Assembly (NCBI RefSeq): GCF_964199755.1
Contig: NC_133910.1
Coordinates: 10,982,711-11,046,710 of the forward strand
Source: Larus michahellis
Lineage: Eukaryota; Chordata; Aves; Charadriiformes; Laridae
Direction: 5' to 3'
DNA: 64,000 nt
Positions within the stretch are counted from its first letter, which is position 1. Every line of letters begins with the position of its first letter. The position numbers were made by a program, and so were the translations under genes. Of the stretch, positions 54,301 to 64,000 are shown one piece after another. Under the pieces are notes generated by a model. The model did no database searches and was not told where the DNA came from. It worked only from the letters and a program-made list of their open reading frames with translations.

Positions 54301-57300
54301 AAAGGTAATATATTTACCTTGAAGAAAAAACCCACACCAGACTTCTGATCACCTTCACTAATTATATCTGTAGAGCTATCCTGGTTTTCAAGTTCTCCTT
54401 CCTCTGGAGCTTTTAAGTCAGACAAGTCTACTTCAATGAGATTAGCCTTGCTTCTCAGTGGCTCGTCCACTGGGACATTTTCTTTTCCTGAGCCATCAGA
54501 AGAATTCAACCCCATTTCCTTGAAGCTGTTATTCACCTCTTTGCTCATTTCAGAAATAATATTTGCATCTTTGGAGGTGGAGAGTACAAGCGACCGTTGA
54601 TTGCTCTCATCGTGAAGCCTATAGGTATCAAAGAAACACTTTTCTTGAGAACCACTTCCATGATCAGGACTATTTTCCAAGCCGATTTCTGTTGGTGTCT
54701 TTGACAAGCTATTGGGTGGAAACGGTCTTAAGTGTGGTAAGGTTTCTAGACTCTGTGTTGGGGTTTTAACACGTGCTGAATTTTGTTGTCTGTCTTTAGG
54801 GACTTTCAGATCAGCTGGTCTTCCTGATCGAGGACTCCTTCCTTGACCAAATCGAGGTGGTTTACGAAGACTGTTCATTCCAGTTGGAGATAGGGGCTCA
54901 ACAAAATGAATTGATGGTTTTACCTTTTGGTCCTGAGAGTTACTTCTGGTTCCTGGTGATGGCACTGTTGGAGATTTCATGAGTAGTTCCTGTTGCTGAG
55001 AAATCTTTAATATAGCCTGCTGAAGCGTACTGATTGTTTCATTTAGTTTTTCAATAGAAAGATCACATTCATTTATATCCACTTCCGTAACATTGTCTTC
55101 TAGGAGGGCAACAGAAATAATTTTACTTTTTTCCAAATCATGTATAGCAGCAGAGTCTTTTGGTTTATGTTGCTCAGCAAAAGCTAGGCTTTCTTGCATT
55201 TTTACTGTTGTTACTTCTTGAGAATCATTAAGCATTTCTTCTCTCTCCTCCTCTTTCACAAGAAACTCCTCAGATTTAGAACCCAAAGACACTTCATCCA
55301 AATCTTCACCATTGTGCCGAGAATATTCTTTTGCAAAGTGTTCTGGTTTAAGTGGTTGCGGAACATCAGGAGATTTCCCTTTTTTAACAACATGCAAGAA
55401 AGCAGCCTTGCCCAATTTTAGTCGCTGCCTTGCCGACAAGGCTTCCATCTTCTTCTTCTGAGCCTCTATTGCTCTTCGTTTCTCTTCCAACTGCATATGA
55501 AGCTGCACCAATTCAGAAGCTAAAAGATTAACGTTATCTTTATTTTGTCTGTTGGGGCTTTGCTCTCGCTTTTGTTTCCATGTGGTCAGTGGTGCTGGGC
55601 AGCTTTCTGATCCATCTGGTGTGGTCTTTTGGGAACTACTTGTGCTGGACTTTGTTTCATAGCTATTAAGTCTCTGAAGCTTTCGTTCTGCGAAATTGGT
55701 CATTCGGACACTCCCACTAGTCATTGACACGCTGCTCACTTGAGAAATTGTACTCAAACATGGGCTGGAACGTCCGCTAGCATCATCCTTATCTTCATGT
55801 TCTTTTACCTTCATGTCTTCTTGCAATTTTGCAGATTCTTCCTCTCCAATGTATTTAGCAACTATGGGATGGTCATCTATGACCACCAAATCCTGTTCAG
55901 CGTCTTCTATGTCTAAGAGATCTGAATCAGAGTCCTGCCTCACCATAGTCCACGTAGTATCTGGAACATGCGAATTGAGACTTTTCACATAACTCACATT
56001 GACTTTACTTGCTATGTCATCATCAGATTTAGCAGCATGAAGAAAAAATCCTCCAGTGGATAGCTCCTGAGTGGAAGGATCTAAACTGCTACTAGCCAAA
56101 GGTCTGGAAGCTTCTAAACCTGCCTCCGCCAGTGCCATTGAATCTGCAGTACTAGGCTCTGCAACTGGAGTGAAATCAGAACTAGAAATTGGAGTAAAAG
56201 TCCTATTGAGGTCATGCTCACCATGACTGCTGGTTGTTTTCTTGCGGATCAAAGGCAAGTGTCCTTCATTTAATCTCTTTGTTATAAAACTCCTTTGTTT
56301 CCCCTCCCCACATTCATCCTCTTTATTGATTATCTGTTTTTCCTTTGCTGGTTTTAGAACGGCAGGCATTAAAGGCTCCAAGTAAAAACTGTCTGGTTTG
56401 CTTTCTGAAGTCTCGCTATTTGTTTTTGGGGACCACGCAGTCGCAACTATGCTGGGCACCCTGGCTGACGCATTCTGCAATTCAAGATCACCACGGTTTG
56501 GCCTTTCTTCAGATCTGATTATTGCAATAAGCTCTTCATCTTCATCCTCCATTTCAACATTGTTCAGCAAGCTCTTCCCGTTCGTTTTCATTGACGGAGG
56601 ATGGGGCTGATTTTTTGGCGTTACATTAACAATGTTTGAAGCAAGACTGTCTTTGCTGATTGATCTAGCCAGACTAATGCTATCACCAGACCCAGGGTCC
56701 ACATCACTGCTGGCAGAATGATGAAGAGCAAATGGTGTCGGCTGAGACAGAGGCCTGGAAAAGATAAGAACAGGCTGCTGATGCTTAAGCACAAAAGGTT
56801 ACTATTTGTTGCACTAAGGACCATGACATAGAGAGTTGAAATTTTTGCTCCATTTGAAAAATGTATTCTGTATCAAAAGTGAGCAGCAACACTAAATAGC
56901 AACTTCAGATACTTAAATTTTTAACAGTGCTTACTGAAAATCCTCATCTCTGAAAATGTACCTTAAAGAAAATAAAATTAAGTGACTCTCGGTCCAGTTC
57001 TAAGGAAGTGATACCACATTACTACAGTGAAATTGTCCCAGTATCCTTTCATTAAACAGTATTGTAATACTTAAATGCATTTGTTACCTGGGTTTCCTCT
57101 CTGGCCATGCAAGAACTGAACCTCGTGGCTGCCCGTCAACACGGGTCAGAGAATTAGAACGATGCCGATGACCTAAAATATTTTTTAAATTGTTAACAGT
57201 TTAGAAGTGGTCTTTAAACTGGCACTTTTACTTTATTTAATTGCAAACATAATAAACTCTTTCACCAAGAGATGGCAGCAAAAAATAGATCTGCTGAAAT

Positions 57301-60300
57301 ATTAACCTTTTGGCAGACAGACAGGTAAAGCCTGAAAAAAATTACAACGAAAAGTGACCACACATCTGTATCTGACTTCTGGATTTCCAAACATGAAACC
57401 ATTCAATTTGCTTTCCCTGTCAGCCCCTCAACCTTAACAAAAAAAAGTCCTCAGTGCACGTTGTTAGAGCCCAAGCAGTTGGAATGTTGGGTTGGTACCT
57501 TAGCTAATAAAAGAAAAGAAATTCTGAACATCTCTGTGTGAGTATAAAACCTAGGTTTTCAGGAGTTAGAAAAGAATCTTTAGGCAAAATATGTCAAGTG
57601 TTAGAGTGAGTTTGACAATCTTAATTCCTAAGACTTTTGCTAGTTTTATGAACATTTGACATGTGGCTTTTTCCTTTCTTTTCACAGAATTGACCATATT
57701 AGCCTTAATTTCTTGATTTCTTGCACTTGAGATTCTGAGAAAGATGTTCATTTGTGAGAGAGAAAAAAATAAAATGCAGTAACTTCCTCAAAAGATCTTT
57801 AAAATCTTTTAACACAACAGATGATTTACTCAAACTAAACATATTTACCACTCATCTGACTGCAGTTTATTTCAATTTTAGATCATTCACATATATGACC
57901 TTTTGTCTTTATTCATTACTGTATTGACATCGATGGTCACTGCCTGTTGAAATGCAAATTCAAGGTAGACTTACCAGGGCTGTCTTCTCCCTGTAACGAT
58001 TTTTGTTGCTTTTGTCTCAAAGGGAGCAGTGGATGGGAAGGGCTAAAGGCAGGGCTTCCTCCTTTGCCACTAATTCAGAAACGTAAAAGTTCATTAGTAT
58101 TATGAATAAGAATTATTTTTTTTCTTTAATGACAGAAATCATATAGTTGTGAAGTTACGCTGGTAAGTTACCCCTGTCCTCTTTAAAACACAATAATATA
58201 TCATTAATATTAAAGAAGTTACTTAAAGAGAAGAAAAGGTTTTCACATGAAACAATTCAAAAGTAAATCTATTACCTGAAATCAATCTGTTTAAGTTTCT
58301 ACATACAGCAGATTTAAAATGTAGCTTATGTAAATAGTATATTAGAGACAAAGTAAAGGATGAGATAACTTATTGGTTACGGCTAGTGAAGATGAACCGC
58401 TTGGGCAGTTTTCACGTCTTGCATTTGTTTCAAAATAGAAGTTAGAGTAACTTTTTTTTATCATGCATGGTGACATTTACCACACATTTGCCAAACAAAG
58501 ATCAAACGTAACAGTGCAAAGTGTTTCTCTGAACTTGAGAATTGAGAATAGTTTAGAGACTGACGGCACACAACTCAAATTCACTCCGCTTGTAGCAAAA
58601 TCAGAAGCAGCAGAAATTGCTAGGTTATCCAAATGGAAGTATAAATTGAAGAATAATCTAAACAACATGAGAACAGACTTACAGATAGTCGGGCTCCTCA
58701 GGGTGCAGGTAGTATCTGCTACAAGCTTCAGGGCCTGCTTGAGCCGAGGGCTGCAAGTCTGCTGGACTCGTACTAGCAGGGCTGGCCATGAAACTCCGCT
58801 TAGTTGCATTGGAAATAGGAACGGGCGGACGACTGCTCTTCTGCTGCAACACTGTTTTAACTGTGCATATATTTATAACATTAACACAACTTATACTAGC
58901 CATTAAAATAACTAAAACAGAACTGGAAGCTTTCAGATTGCAGTACATTAGAATGAAAACTTTACGACATGACACTAAAACGAAACCTTACGTATCAGTC
59001 TATTTAAAATATGTATCTTATGGTGACTTTAATGGAAAGAAAGTTACAAGTAAATAATTAGTGCTTTTAGGGAAAAAATTACCTACTTCATTCAAAAAAT
59101 TAGAACTCAAGTGGATCTAGGACTAAATTTCCTTCCATTTTTACTGCTTTCAAAGATCTCCAGCAAGCAGAAAGTTTGGGTAGAAACAAAACTCCAAAGG
59201 AAACACTGCTGTGCAACAGTTTCATTGTAACGTTAATTATTTTTTAAATAACATGCTAAGATTTATCACGAGCTAAAAACTTACCATCTTTTATCTCCTG
59301 AATATCTCTTGGTTGTACAAAGTCTGGTTTGACATTCTCAAACCACCAGAAGAGTTCCGCAATGAATACCATGACGTTAGGCTAAAATGGGTAAAAAAAA
59401 GAAAAAACACACCTCAATAACAAAACACTTATGATTTACCCTCATTTTATTTAAAAATATAGCCTTCATTCTGTTTCTTACCTTTAAAACCAAAGGAGCA
59501 TATAACATGTCCTCCAATGTGAGGTAAAAGCATTTGTTTAGATATTCATTTGAGAATTCTCTCAAAAGTTGAATATTATAGAGGCTGTCTGCAATTGATG
59601 TTACCTCCTTCAAACAAATATCTAGAAAGGGGAGAAAGATAAGCCAGTTACAACGCTATCACAACGTATTAGCCTTCCATCCACAACTAACAGAAAAGCT
59701 ACAAACAGGAACTTCACAGACTGCTTATACACCATCATTTAATATTTATTGGCTACCAGTGACATTTCTCTACCTGTTAAATACCAGAGGGACAGAAAAA
59801 GGAGGAAGAAAAACACAAATAAGAGAGTATCAATTTTGCATTCATTTTATAATCCATACAGGATTTTGCCTATCACAGCAACAGAAAAGGTAAGCAGGCT
59901 ACAAAGAACACACATAATGACAAAATACAAAAGCAATTAAAAACACACATCTTGATTTGCAAATAATAAAAGGTTACTCCTAGGATTCACAGTGCTGGTT
60001 CCTTCTGAAAACATTCAGGAGCTCTGCAAGGTACAACATATCTGAGAATTTAAAAACCAATACAAAATGTTGATTTGTAGAAGTTAAATGCAACAAGGAC
60101 ATTGAATTATTAAGAAAAACATTTTATGGGAAAAAGAACTCATGTTTGCAATGCTGAAGACTGGGAGAAAAATATCTTAAAATCTAGATTTTAAATGTCA
60201 AATTATGTACTACTACAGAAGAACATGAGAATTATCAGCTAACAGTAGTGGACATGTATTCCTTTTTTATGGCGTATTGAAACCAGGCTCGGTTATTTGA

Positions 60301-60703
60301 ACAAAGAAAGCCATATCATCTAGATCTATAAAAGAAAGGATTATTTTGTAGTTCATAATATACAGAGCAGATCCTTCTCAATACAGCAAGTAAAAAAACC
60401 CAAAACCAGAGAGGTTACTTTTTGAATACACTGACGCAGAATCCATATGTGACCTGACTCTACACTACCTATTACATGTGTTGCATTTTTATTTGATAAT
60501 GTATTTCTAGTTCAACTTTCAAAGACTAAATTTTTTTTTTTAAGAAATCTTTATTACATACCATCTAGTTTCATTTGCTCTGGACAATAATAGTGTATCA
60601 CAGCTAGAAGAGCAGCACCATCGCTACCATCCTTCATCAAATCTTCAAGCAAAGGAAAGTACGGTAATTGCCTGCTTGAAAGATGGTCTCTTCGGTAACG
60701 CAC
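51068..60703 (-). CDS. CAMSAP1: CAMSAP1, microtubule minus-end binding protein, 13 coding exons, 5' partial
   Basis: The protein (calmodulin-regulated spectrin-associated protein 1) binds and tracks free microtubule minus ends in the cytoplasm. Exons in transcript order: 60562-60703, 59482-59621, 59285-59381, 58683-58860, 57975-58069, 57088-57172, 54318-56754, 53051-53187, 52752-52960, 52562-52664, 52077-52192, 51704-51822, 51068-51370. They join in one frame of 1386 codons plus stop; the human protein has about 1600 residues, so roughly the first 220 are missing to the right. Domains in order: CAMSAP-type CH domain (first three exons), a Ser-rich disordered region with LASELVQLHMQLEEKRRAIE and ECDLSIEKLNETISTLQQ coiled segments (giant exon), Lys/Glu-rich coiled coil (53187-52752), and CKK domain at the C-terminus. 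All introns are GT–AG. CAMSAP2 and CAMSAP3 are excluded by overall match to CAMSAP1 and by the neighbour KCNT1. Confidence 0.98.
51704..51822 (-). CDS. CAMSAP1: CAMSAP1 exon: start of CKK domain
   Basis: Encodes PKLFKEPSSKSNKPIIHNAI onward to HKISILE. Acceptor ccttag, donor gtaaac. Confidence 0.97.
52077..52192 (-). CDS. CAMSAP1: CAMSAP1 exon: linker to CKK
   Basis: Encodes VESMESLPILSRNPSRNTER onward to SVAEYT. The acceptor has two AG in tandem (caacagag); the frame needs the first one, while use of the second would remove two bases. Donor gtgact is the weakest of the gene. Confidence 0.96.
52562..52664 (-). CDS. CAMSAP1: CAMSAP1 exon: Ser-rich linker to CKK
   Basis: Encodes DNLSSAQSGSSLSLASAATT onward to GGTPSQ. 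Acceptor ttgtag, donor gtagag. Confidence 0.96.
52752..52960 (-). CDS. CAMSAP1: CAMSAP1 exon: charged coiled coil, second half
   Basis: Encodes RKAEEDRIRKEEEKARRELI onward to SGTKCSST, including the basic KPKSKPKKPRPKSVHREES patch. Acceptor tttcag, donor gtaaga. Confidence 0.97.
53051..53187 (-). CDS. CAMSAP1: CAMSAP1 exon: charged coiled coil, first half
   Basis: Encodes DEQKAEDELAKKRAAFLLKQ onward to KRDEA, a continuous Lys/Glu/Gln-rich helix before the CKK domain. Acceptor ttgcag, donor gtaata. Confidence 0.97.
54318..56754 (-). CDS. CAMSAP1: CAMSAP1 giant central exon (2437 bp)
   Basis: Encodes 812 whole codons, from PLSQPTPFALHHSASSDVDP to KSGVGFFFK, 58 % of the coding sequence seen. 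It is mostly Ser/Glu-rich and disordered. Conserved islands include GDSISLARSISKDSLASNIV, ASGRSSPCLSTISQVSSVSM, the predicted coiled coil around QLHMQLEEKRRAIEAQKKKM (reported spectrin/calmodulin-binding region in this family) and a second helix at SIEKLNETISTLQQAILKIS. Acceptor ttccag, donor gtaaat. Confidence 0.98.
57088..57172 (-). CDS. CAMSAP1: CAMSAP1 exon: linker
   Basis: Encodes HRHRSNSLTRVDGQPRGSVL followed by AWPERKP. The RSNSLTRVDG block is a conserved phospho-site-like motif. Acceptor ttttag, donor gtaaca. Confidence 0.96.
57975..58069 (-). CDS. CAMSAP1: CAMSAP1 exon: linker
   Basis: Encodes GKGGSPAFSPSHPLLPLRQK onward to GEDSP. Acceptor attag, donor gtaagt. Confidence 0.96.
58683..58860 (-). 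CDS. CAMSAP1: CAMSAP1 exon: linker after CH domain
   Basis: Encodes KTVLQQKSSRPPVPISNATK onward to YLHPEEPDY. The Ala-rich middle (SPASTSPADLQPSAQAGPEA) is less conserved than the ends. Acceptor gcacag, donor gtaagt. Confidence 0.96.
59285..59381 (-). CDS. CAMSAP1: CAMSAP1 exon: end of CH domain
   Basis: Encodes PNVMVFIAELFWWFENVKPD onward to EIKD, with the conserved LFWWFE motif. Acceptor ttttag, donor gtaagt-like. Confidence 0.97.
59482..59621 (-). CDS. CAMSAP1: CAMSAP1 exon: CH domain
   Basis: Encodes ICLKEVTSIADSLYNIQLLR onward to YAPLVLK, the core of the CH domain. Acceptor ttctag, donor gtaaga. Confidence 0.97.
60562..60703 (-). CDS. CAMSAP1: CAMSAP1 exon: start of CH domain
   Basis: Encodes VRYRRDHLSSRQLPYFPLLE onward to CPEQMKLD. 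Acceptor ttgttag and donor gtatgt on the - strand. This is the most 5' exon seen; the next upstream exon (ending near SPAHQK in human) was not found up to 64000. Confidence 0.96.
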
Positions 60704-63700
60704 CTAACAACAGAAAACAATGTTCATATGATGCTAACAAAAAGGAAAAAAAAAAAAGAAAAAAAAAAAGGATTGTTTGTTAAGCACTGAAAACTCTTTA
60801 CGGTGGATCCTTTATCGCATTCTGCTCTAAGTCAAAAACAATTTACAAGGTTATACTTTCCTCTCAATGGAAGCCAATTCTGAAGACCACGGTGCTTCCC
60901 TTTTAATCATTCTCCTCATATCTGGAAGCAATCGTGCTGCTGAATTTCTAGCTTCGTTCACACATTTTAACTTATTACGAGCAATTTAAGTCAAAATCCT
61001 TCCACACAGATGCATGAATGCAGCAGATCCAAAGAAAGAGACATGGATAACTACATGAAAACACTGAAAGCTTGGAAAAACAAAACAAAACACAGCAAAA
61101 AAATAACTCAGATGAGCTAGTGATTTCTCATACGTTACCTACATCCACAGACTTGCCATCATGTCCGCAGATAGCAAAGTTCTCTCAGAGAGATTGAGAA
61201 CATCGTATGTCTGGCAAGCCAGTACACAATATTAATGTCATGCAAAAGAAAAAAACACGGCCTTTTCCAAAAGCAGTCAGCAAAAGGAGCAAGTAGGGCC
61301 TTTTAAATCAATGGCAAAACTCTCCTTGATTTCACGATGGATCAACATCAAACTCTTCTGCAAACCACCCCCGAGCCCTCAGGTAATTTGGAGCAGAGCT
61401 GAAGAGCAGCTAAAGCCAGTCAACTAAAGAACAAATCTTGGCATTGCTTCTTGCAGTTTTTTTGCAAGAAAGGTTTTAGTGTTGGTATTTACTAAGCACC
61501 CACATGCCAGCTAGGCGAGAAAGCTGTACCTAAGCTTGAGTGGCAAAGTGATTGGGCAAGGAAAAGAACAATTCACAGCAGAGCCTAGCAGAAATACCGT
61601 TCAGTGCTGGAGAAAGACTCCTTTGACACTTTAGCGCATTACTATCACTTAGCATCTAACAAACTATCTTGACTGATGTGCTGGCCTAACGTGCAGATAC
61701 ACAGAGAATGTATTCAACCATCAGAGGAAAGCTGGGTTTTACCAACAGTATCATACACTTTCCAAGATGACCTGGGAAAGCGCTCTCTACACACACAACA
61801 GATTCATACGTGTCAATTTAAGATGGCACAGGCTGAGAAAAAAATCTGTTCAACGGAACGAAGATCACTTACAATCAAGAGTAATAAGAACCTGTTTCAT
61901 TTATTTTGCACAAATATAAACATGCTACGTTAAGTTTCTCTGGCAAAGGCAAGTAACTCAAGGCTATGTCTATATGCTACTGCTATTCTTCCGTCCTTTT
62001 ACCAGGTCTAAATTATTTTTTCCCCAGCCTGGAGCACTCCACAACTATGTAATGGAATGTGAATCATACTGTACCACACGAGCATATTCCACTGGTTCCA
62101 GCATGCAGTGCGATATGGCATGCATCAGATCAGGCTTACACAAAAAGAAACAGTAAGATATACGAGGGTGATTATTCAAATGAGAAACAAATCAAATGCA
62201 TTAGCAACATCCATTAATGCACTGGAAATGTGGTCATTAAGTCTGGTAAAATAAGTATGCACACTAAGGTGAACTGGTTAGCTTAAAAGGTTCGTCGTTT
62301 ATCCACTTAGTCAAACTAAGCACATTAAAGACAAACTTCAAAATTTCTTTTTAAGCTTTAATTCCTCCTGTATGTAAAGTAGATACGAATACTTCCTTTC
62401 CAATAGGCTTAAAAGGAACTTAAGCCAACTACAGTCAATCCTGAGAACTAAAATCTATAAGAATTCCTTGTTTGTTTTAGCATTGGTGAAAAAACTCAAA
62501 TTTATCATCAAGGAAGTTTTTTTATGGACTTAATTTAATTCCTTATTTTTTGCTCAACTATTCTTCTCTTATCTATTCCAGTCTTTTATACTGAATAATC
62601 TGAATTTTTTCTTATATTCTAAGCAGAGTTTTGTGGTTTGTTCCCCCACCATGTATAAAATTAATGAGATTTGTATGCATTAAAGTGCAGAAATGGGTGC
62701 TACTGAAATAGAGATAATTCTATATTTAAAAAAAAAAAATCACAAAAGATGAAAGAAATACAGAAGTGACACAGTATGACAACTACTACGGAGACTGCAA
62801 AATCTGTCAGTAAACCAGTATAATCTAAGTGGCACTGGACTAGCAGTAAGACAACCTCTATTTACTCCTTCCTTTACCAGCCACTTGCTCAGTGGTATCC
62901 TGCAAGTCCTGCAGTTCCTTCTACTCTCACCCAGCTGTCTCTAAATGAAACATAAACCTGCTCAACTTCCTTGAAAGGCTATCAAATGTATGCCACAAAT
63001 ACAGATGCGACCTTTAAACACACCAGAAGGTAAGCGATAAGCGCTATGTCAATACTTCCTTACATACTGGCACAGGTCATTAAAAGAGGCTGGAAGACAG
63101 GGCTCTGTCACAGATTTTATCAGTCTGCAGGTTCCCATTTGAATTTCCTGTATTGCACATTATTTAAAGTTTTTACTCTGGTCCGTACGTTTGGTTCAAA
63201 CAAATAAAGGATTATAAGGCAGAGGAGTGGGACTGAGCTCTCTGTGTCGGCAGAGAGATTGTGGGGAGAGGTGACTCCCACATCACACCTGCCTTTTCCA
63301 AGCACCGCTCTTTGCAATTTGCAACCGAGACAACAGCTCTCATCTTCCCAGAGAGAACATGGAAACCACCAAATCTGGCAAGTGCAGGAGAAAGGGTATC
63401 GAGGCAAGGAAAGCAGAGGAACAAAGAAAAATCTCTGCAAGTTGAAACAAAACCAGGAAACTCAGCCAAAAGAAAGTAGGCTTGTATACCAGAAGTACAA
63501 TTTTATTACTTTTGTATATATAGTGGAACTGATATTCCATTTTCACACTTCATCATAAAGAAAATAAGTATTTTGTTCTGATATGTAAACTGTCTTTCCT
63601 CCCACTATGCCAGCTTCAGCCTCATTAATTTAGCATACAATTCCAGCAACTGTCGTAACGGGTCCAAACTCGTTTGTCAAATCTTCTAACCCCATCTCAA

Positions 63701-64000
63701 CGAATAACGGTGTTCTGGTTTTGACAGATTTACAAATGTGTGCAAGAGCAGGCACAAGAGCAGTGCAAGAGAGTTATTTAATGAGCTACGGCAAACATCT
63801 GGGTATCTTAACTATGGATTCAGAGATTAAATAGCCATTTAAACCGACCAGCTTTTATGTCACCTTAGTGCTGTGATCAATTGCCTACTTATAACAAAAA
63901 AAGTAAATGCAACCATTTCAACTCTGTTCATTTTCTAGTTTTTTTGCTGCTACTCCACTCCATATCCCTCACTCCTGCACTGTGGAAACAATTTTGAAAT
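60704..64000 (-). other. CAMSAP1: CAMSAP1 intron continuing past the window edge
   Basis: AT-rich sequence of at least 3.3 kb without an exon on either strand that I can recognise. It has an A-rich run at about 60748-60770. The upstream CAMSAP1 exons lie to the right of the window. Confidence 0.75.

Larger units (their letters stand above)
51371..60561 (-). other. CAMSAP1: CAMSAP1 introns
   Basis: The introns range from about 90 bp to 1.2 kb, all AT-rich. The longest are 53188-54317, 58070-58682 and 59622-60561. I see no mobile element, RNA gene or extra exon in them. Confidence 0.8.

Overview
The window is nuclear DNA of a bird. The evidence is CR1-type LINE fragments with the bird CR1 terminal octamers, a short avian-type endogenous-retrovirus LTR, and two vertebrate genes whose products read almost like their mammalian and avian homologues. 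The gene pair KCNT1–CAMSAP1 is also adjacent in mammals (human 9q34.3), so this is conserved synteny. The species cannot be named from the sequence; the very short, GC-rich KCNT1 introns (down to 95 bp) suit a bird microchromosome.

Layout: positions 1–5907 hold no recognised exon and are probably KCNT1 intron 1. This stretch contains an unexplained perfect 45-bp inverted repeat (1106–1209), a CR1 copy joined to an oppositely oriented CR1 end (1938–2352), and a solo LTR with a 5-bp target duplication (2936–3288). KCNT1 (Slack, Na+-activated K+ channel) runs on the + strand from a second exon at 5908 to its stop codon at 38512. I placed 31 coding exons, which join in one continuous frame of 1172 codons plus stop; the first exon, with the start codon, lies outside or was not recognised. 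Points of interest are a GC–AG intron that splits the Na+-sensor loop, a 21-nt microexon, a 63-nt in-frame cassette exon behind a CT tract, and a C-terminal PDZ ligand. The 3'UTR runs to about 40.98 kb.

From about 41 to 49.2 kb there is an AT-rich, apparently gene-free stretch between two convergent genes. CAMSAP1 (microtubule minus-end binding protein) runs on the - strand: its predicted poly(A) site is near 49.17 kb, its stop codon is at 51068–51070, and 13 coding exons extend to 60703. They give 1386 codons plus stop, from the CH domain to the CKK domain. The N-terminal exons lie beyond the right edge.

The two genes meet tail to tail and have unrelated functions: neuronal excitability and microtubule minus-end organisation. 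The base composition changes sharply at the KCNT1 3' end, from GC-rich on the left to AT-rich on the right. I found no operon-like system, CRISPR array, RNA gene or novel enzyme system. The items most worth a second look are the long perfect hairpin, the splice-site peculiarities of KCNT1 and the tandem repeats in its introns.
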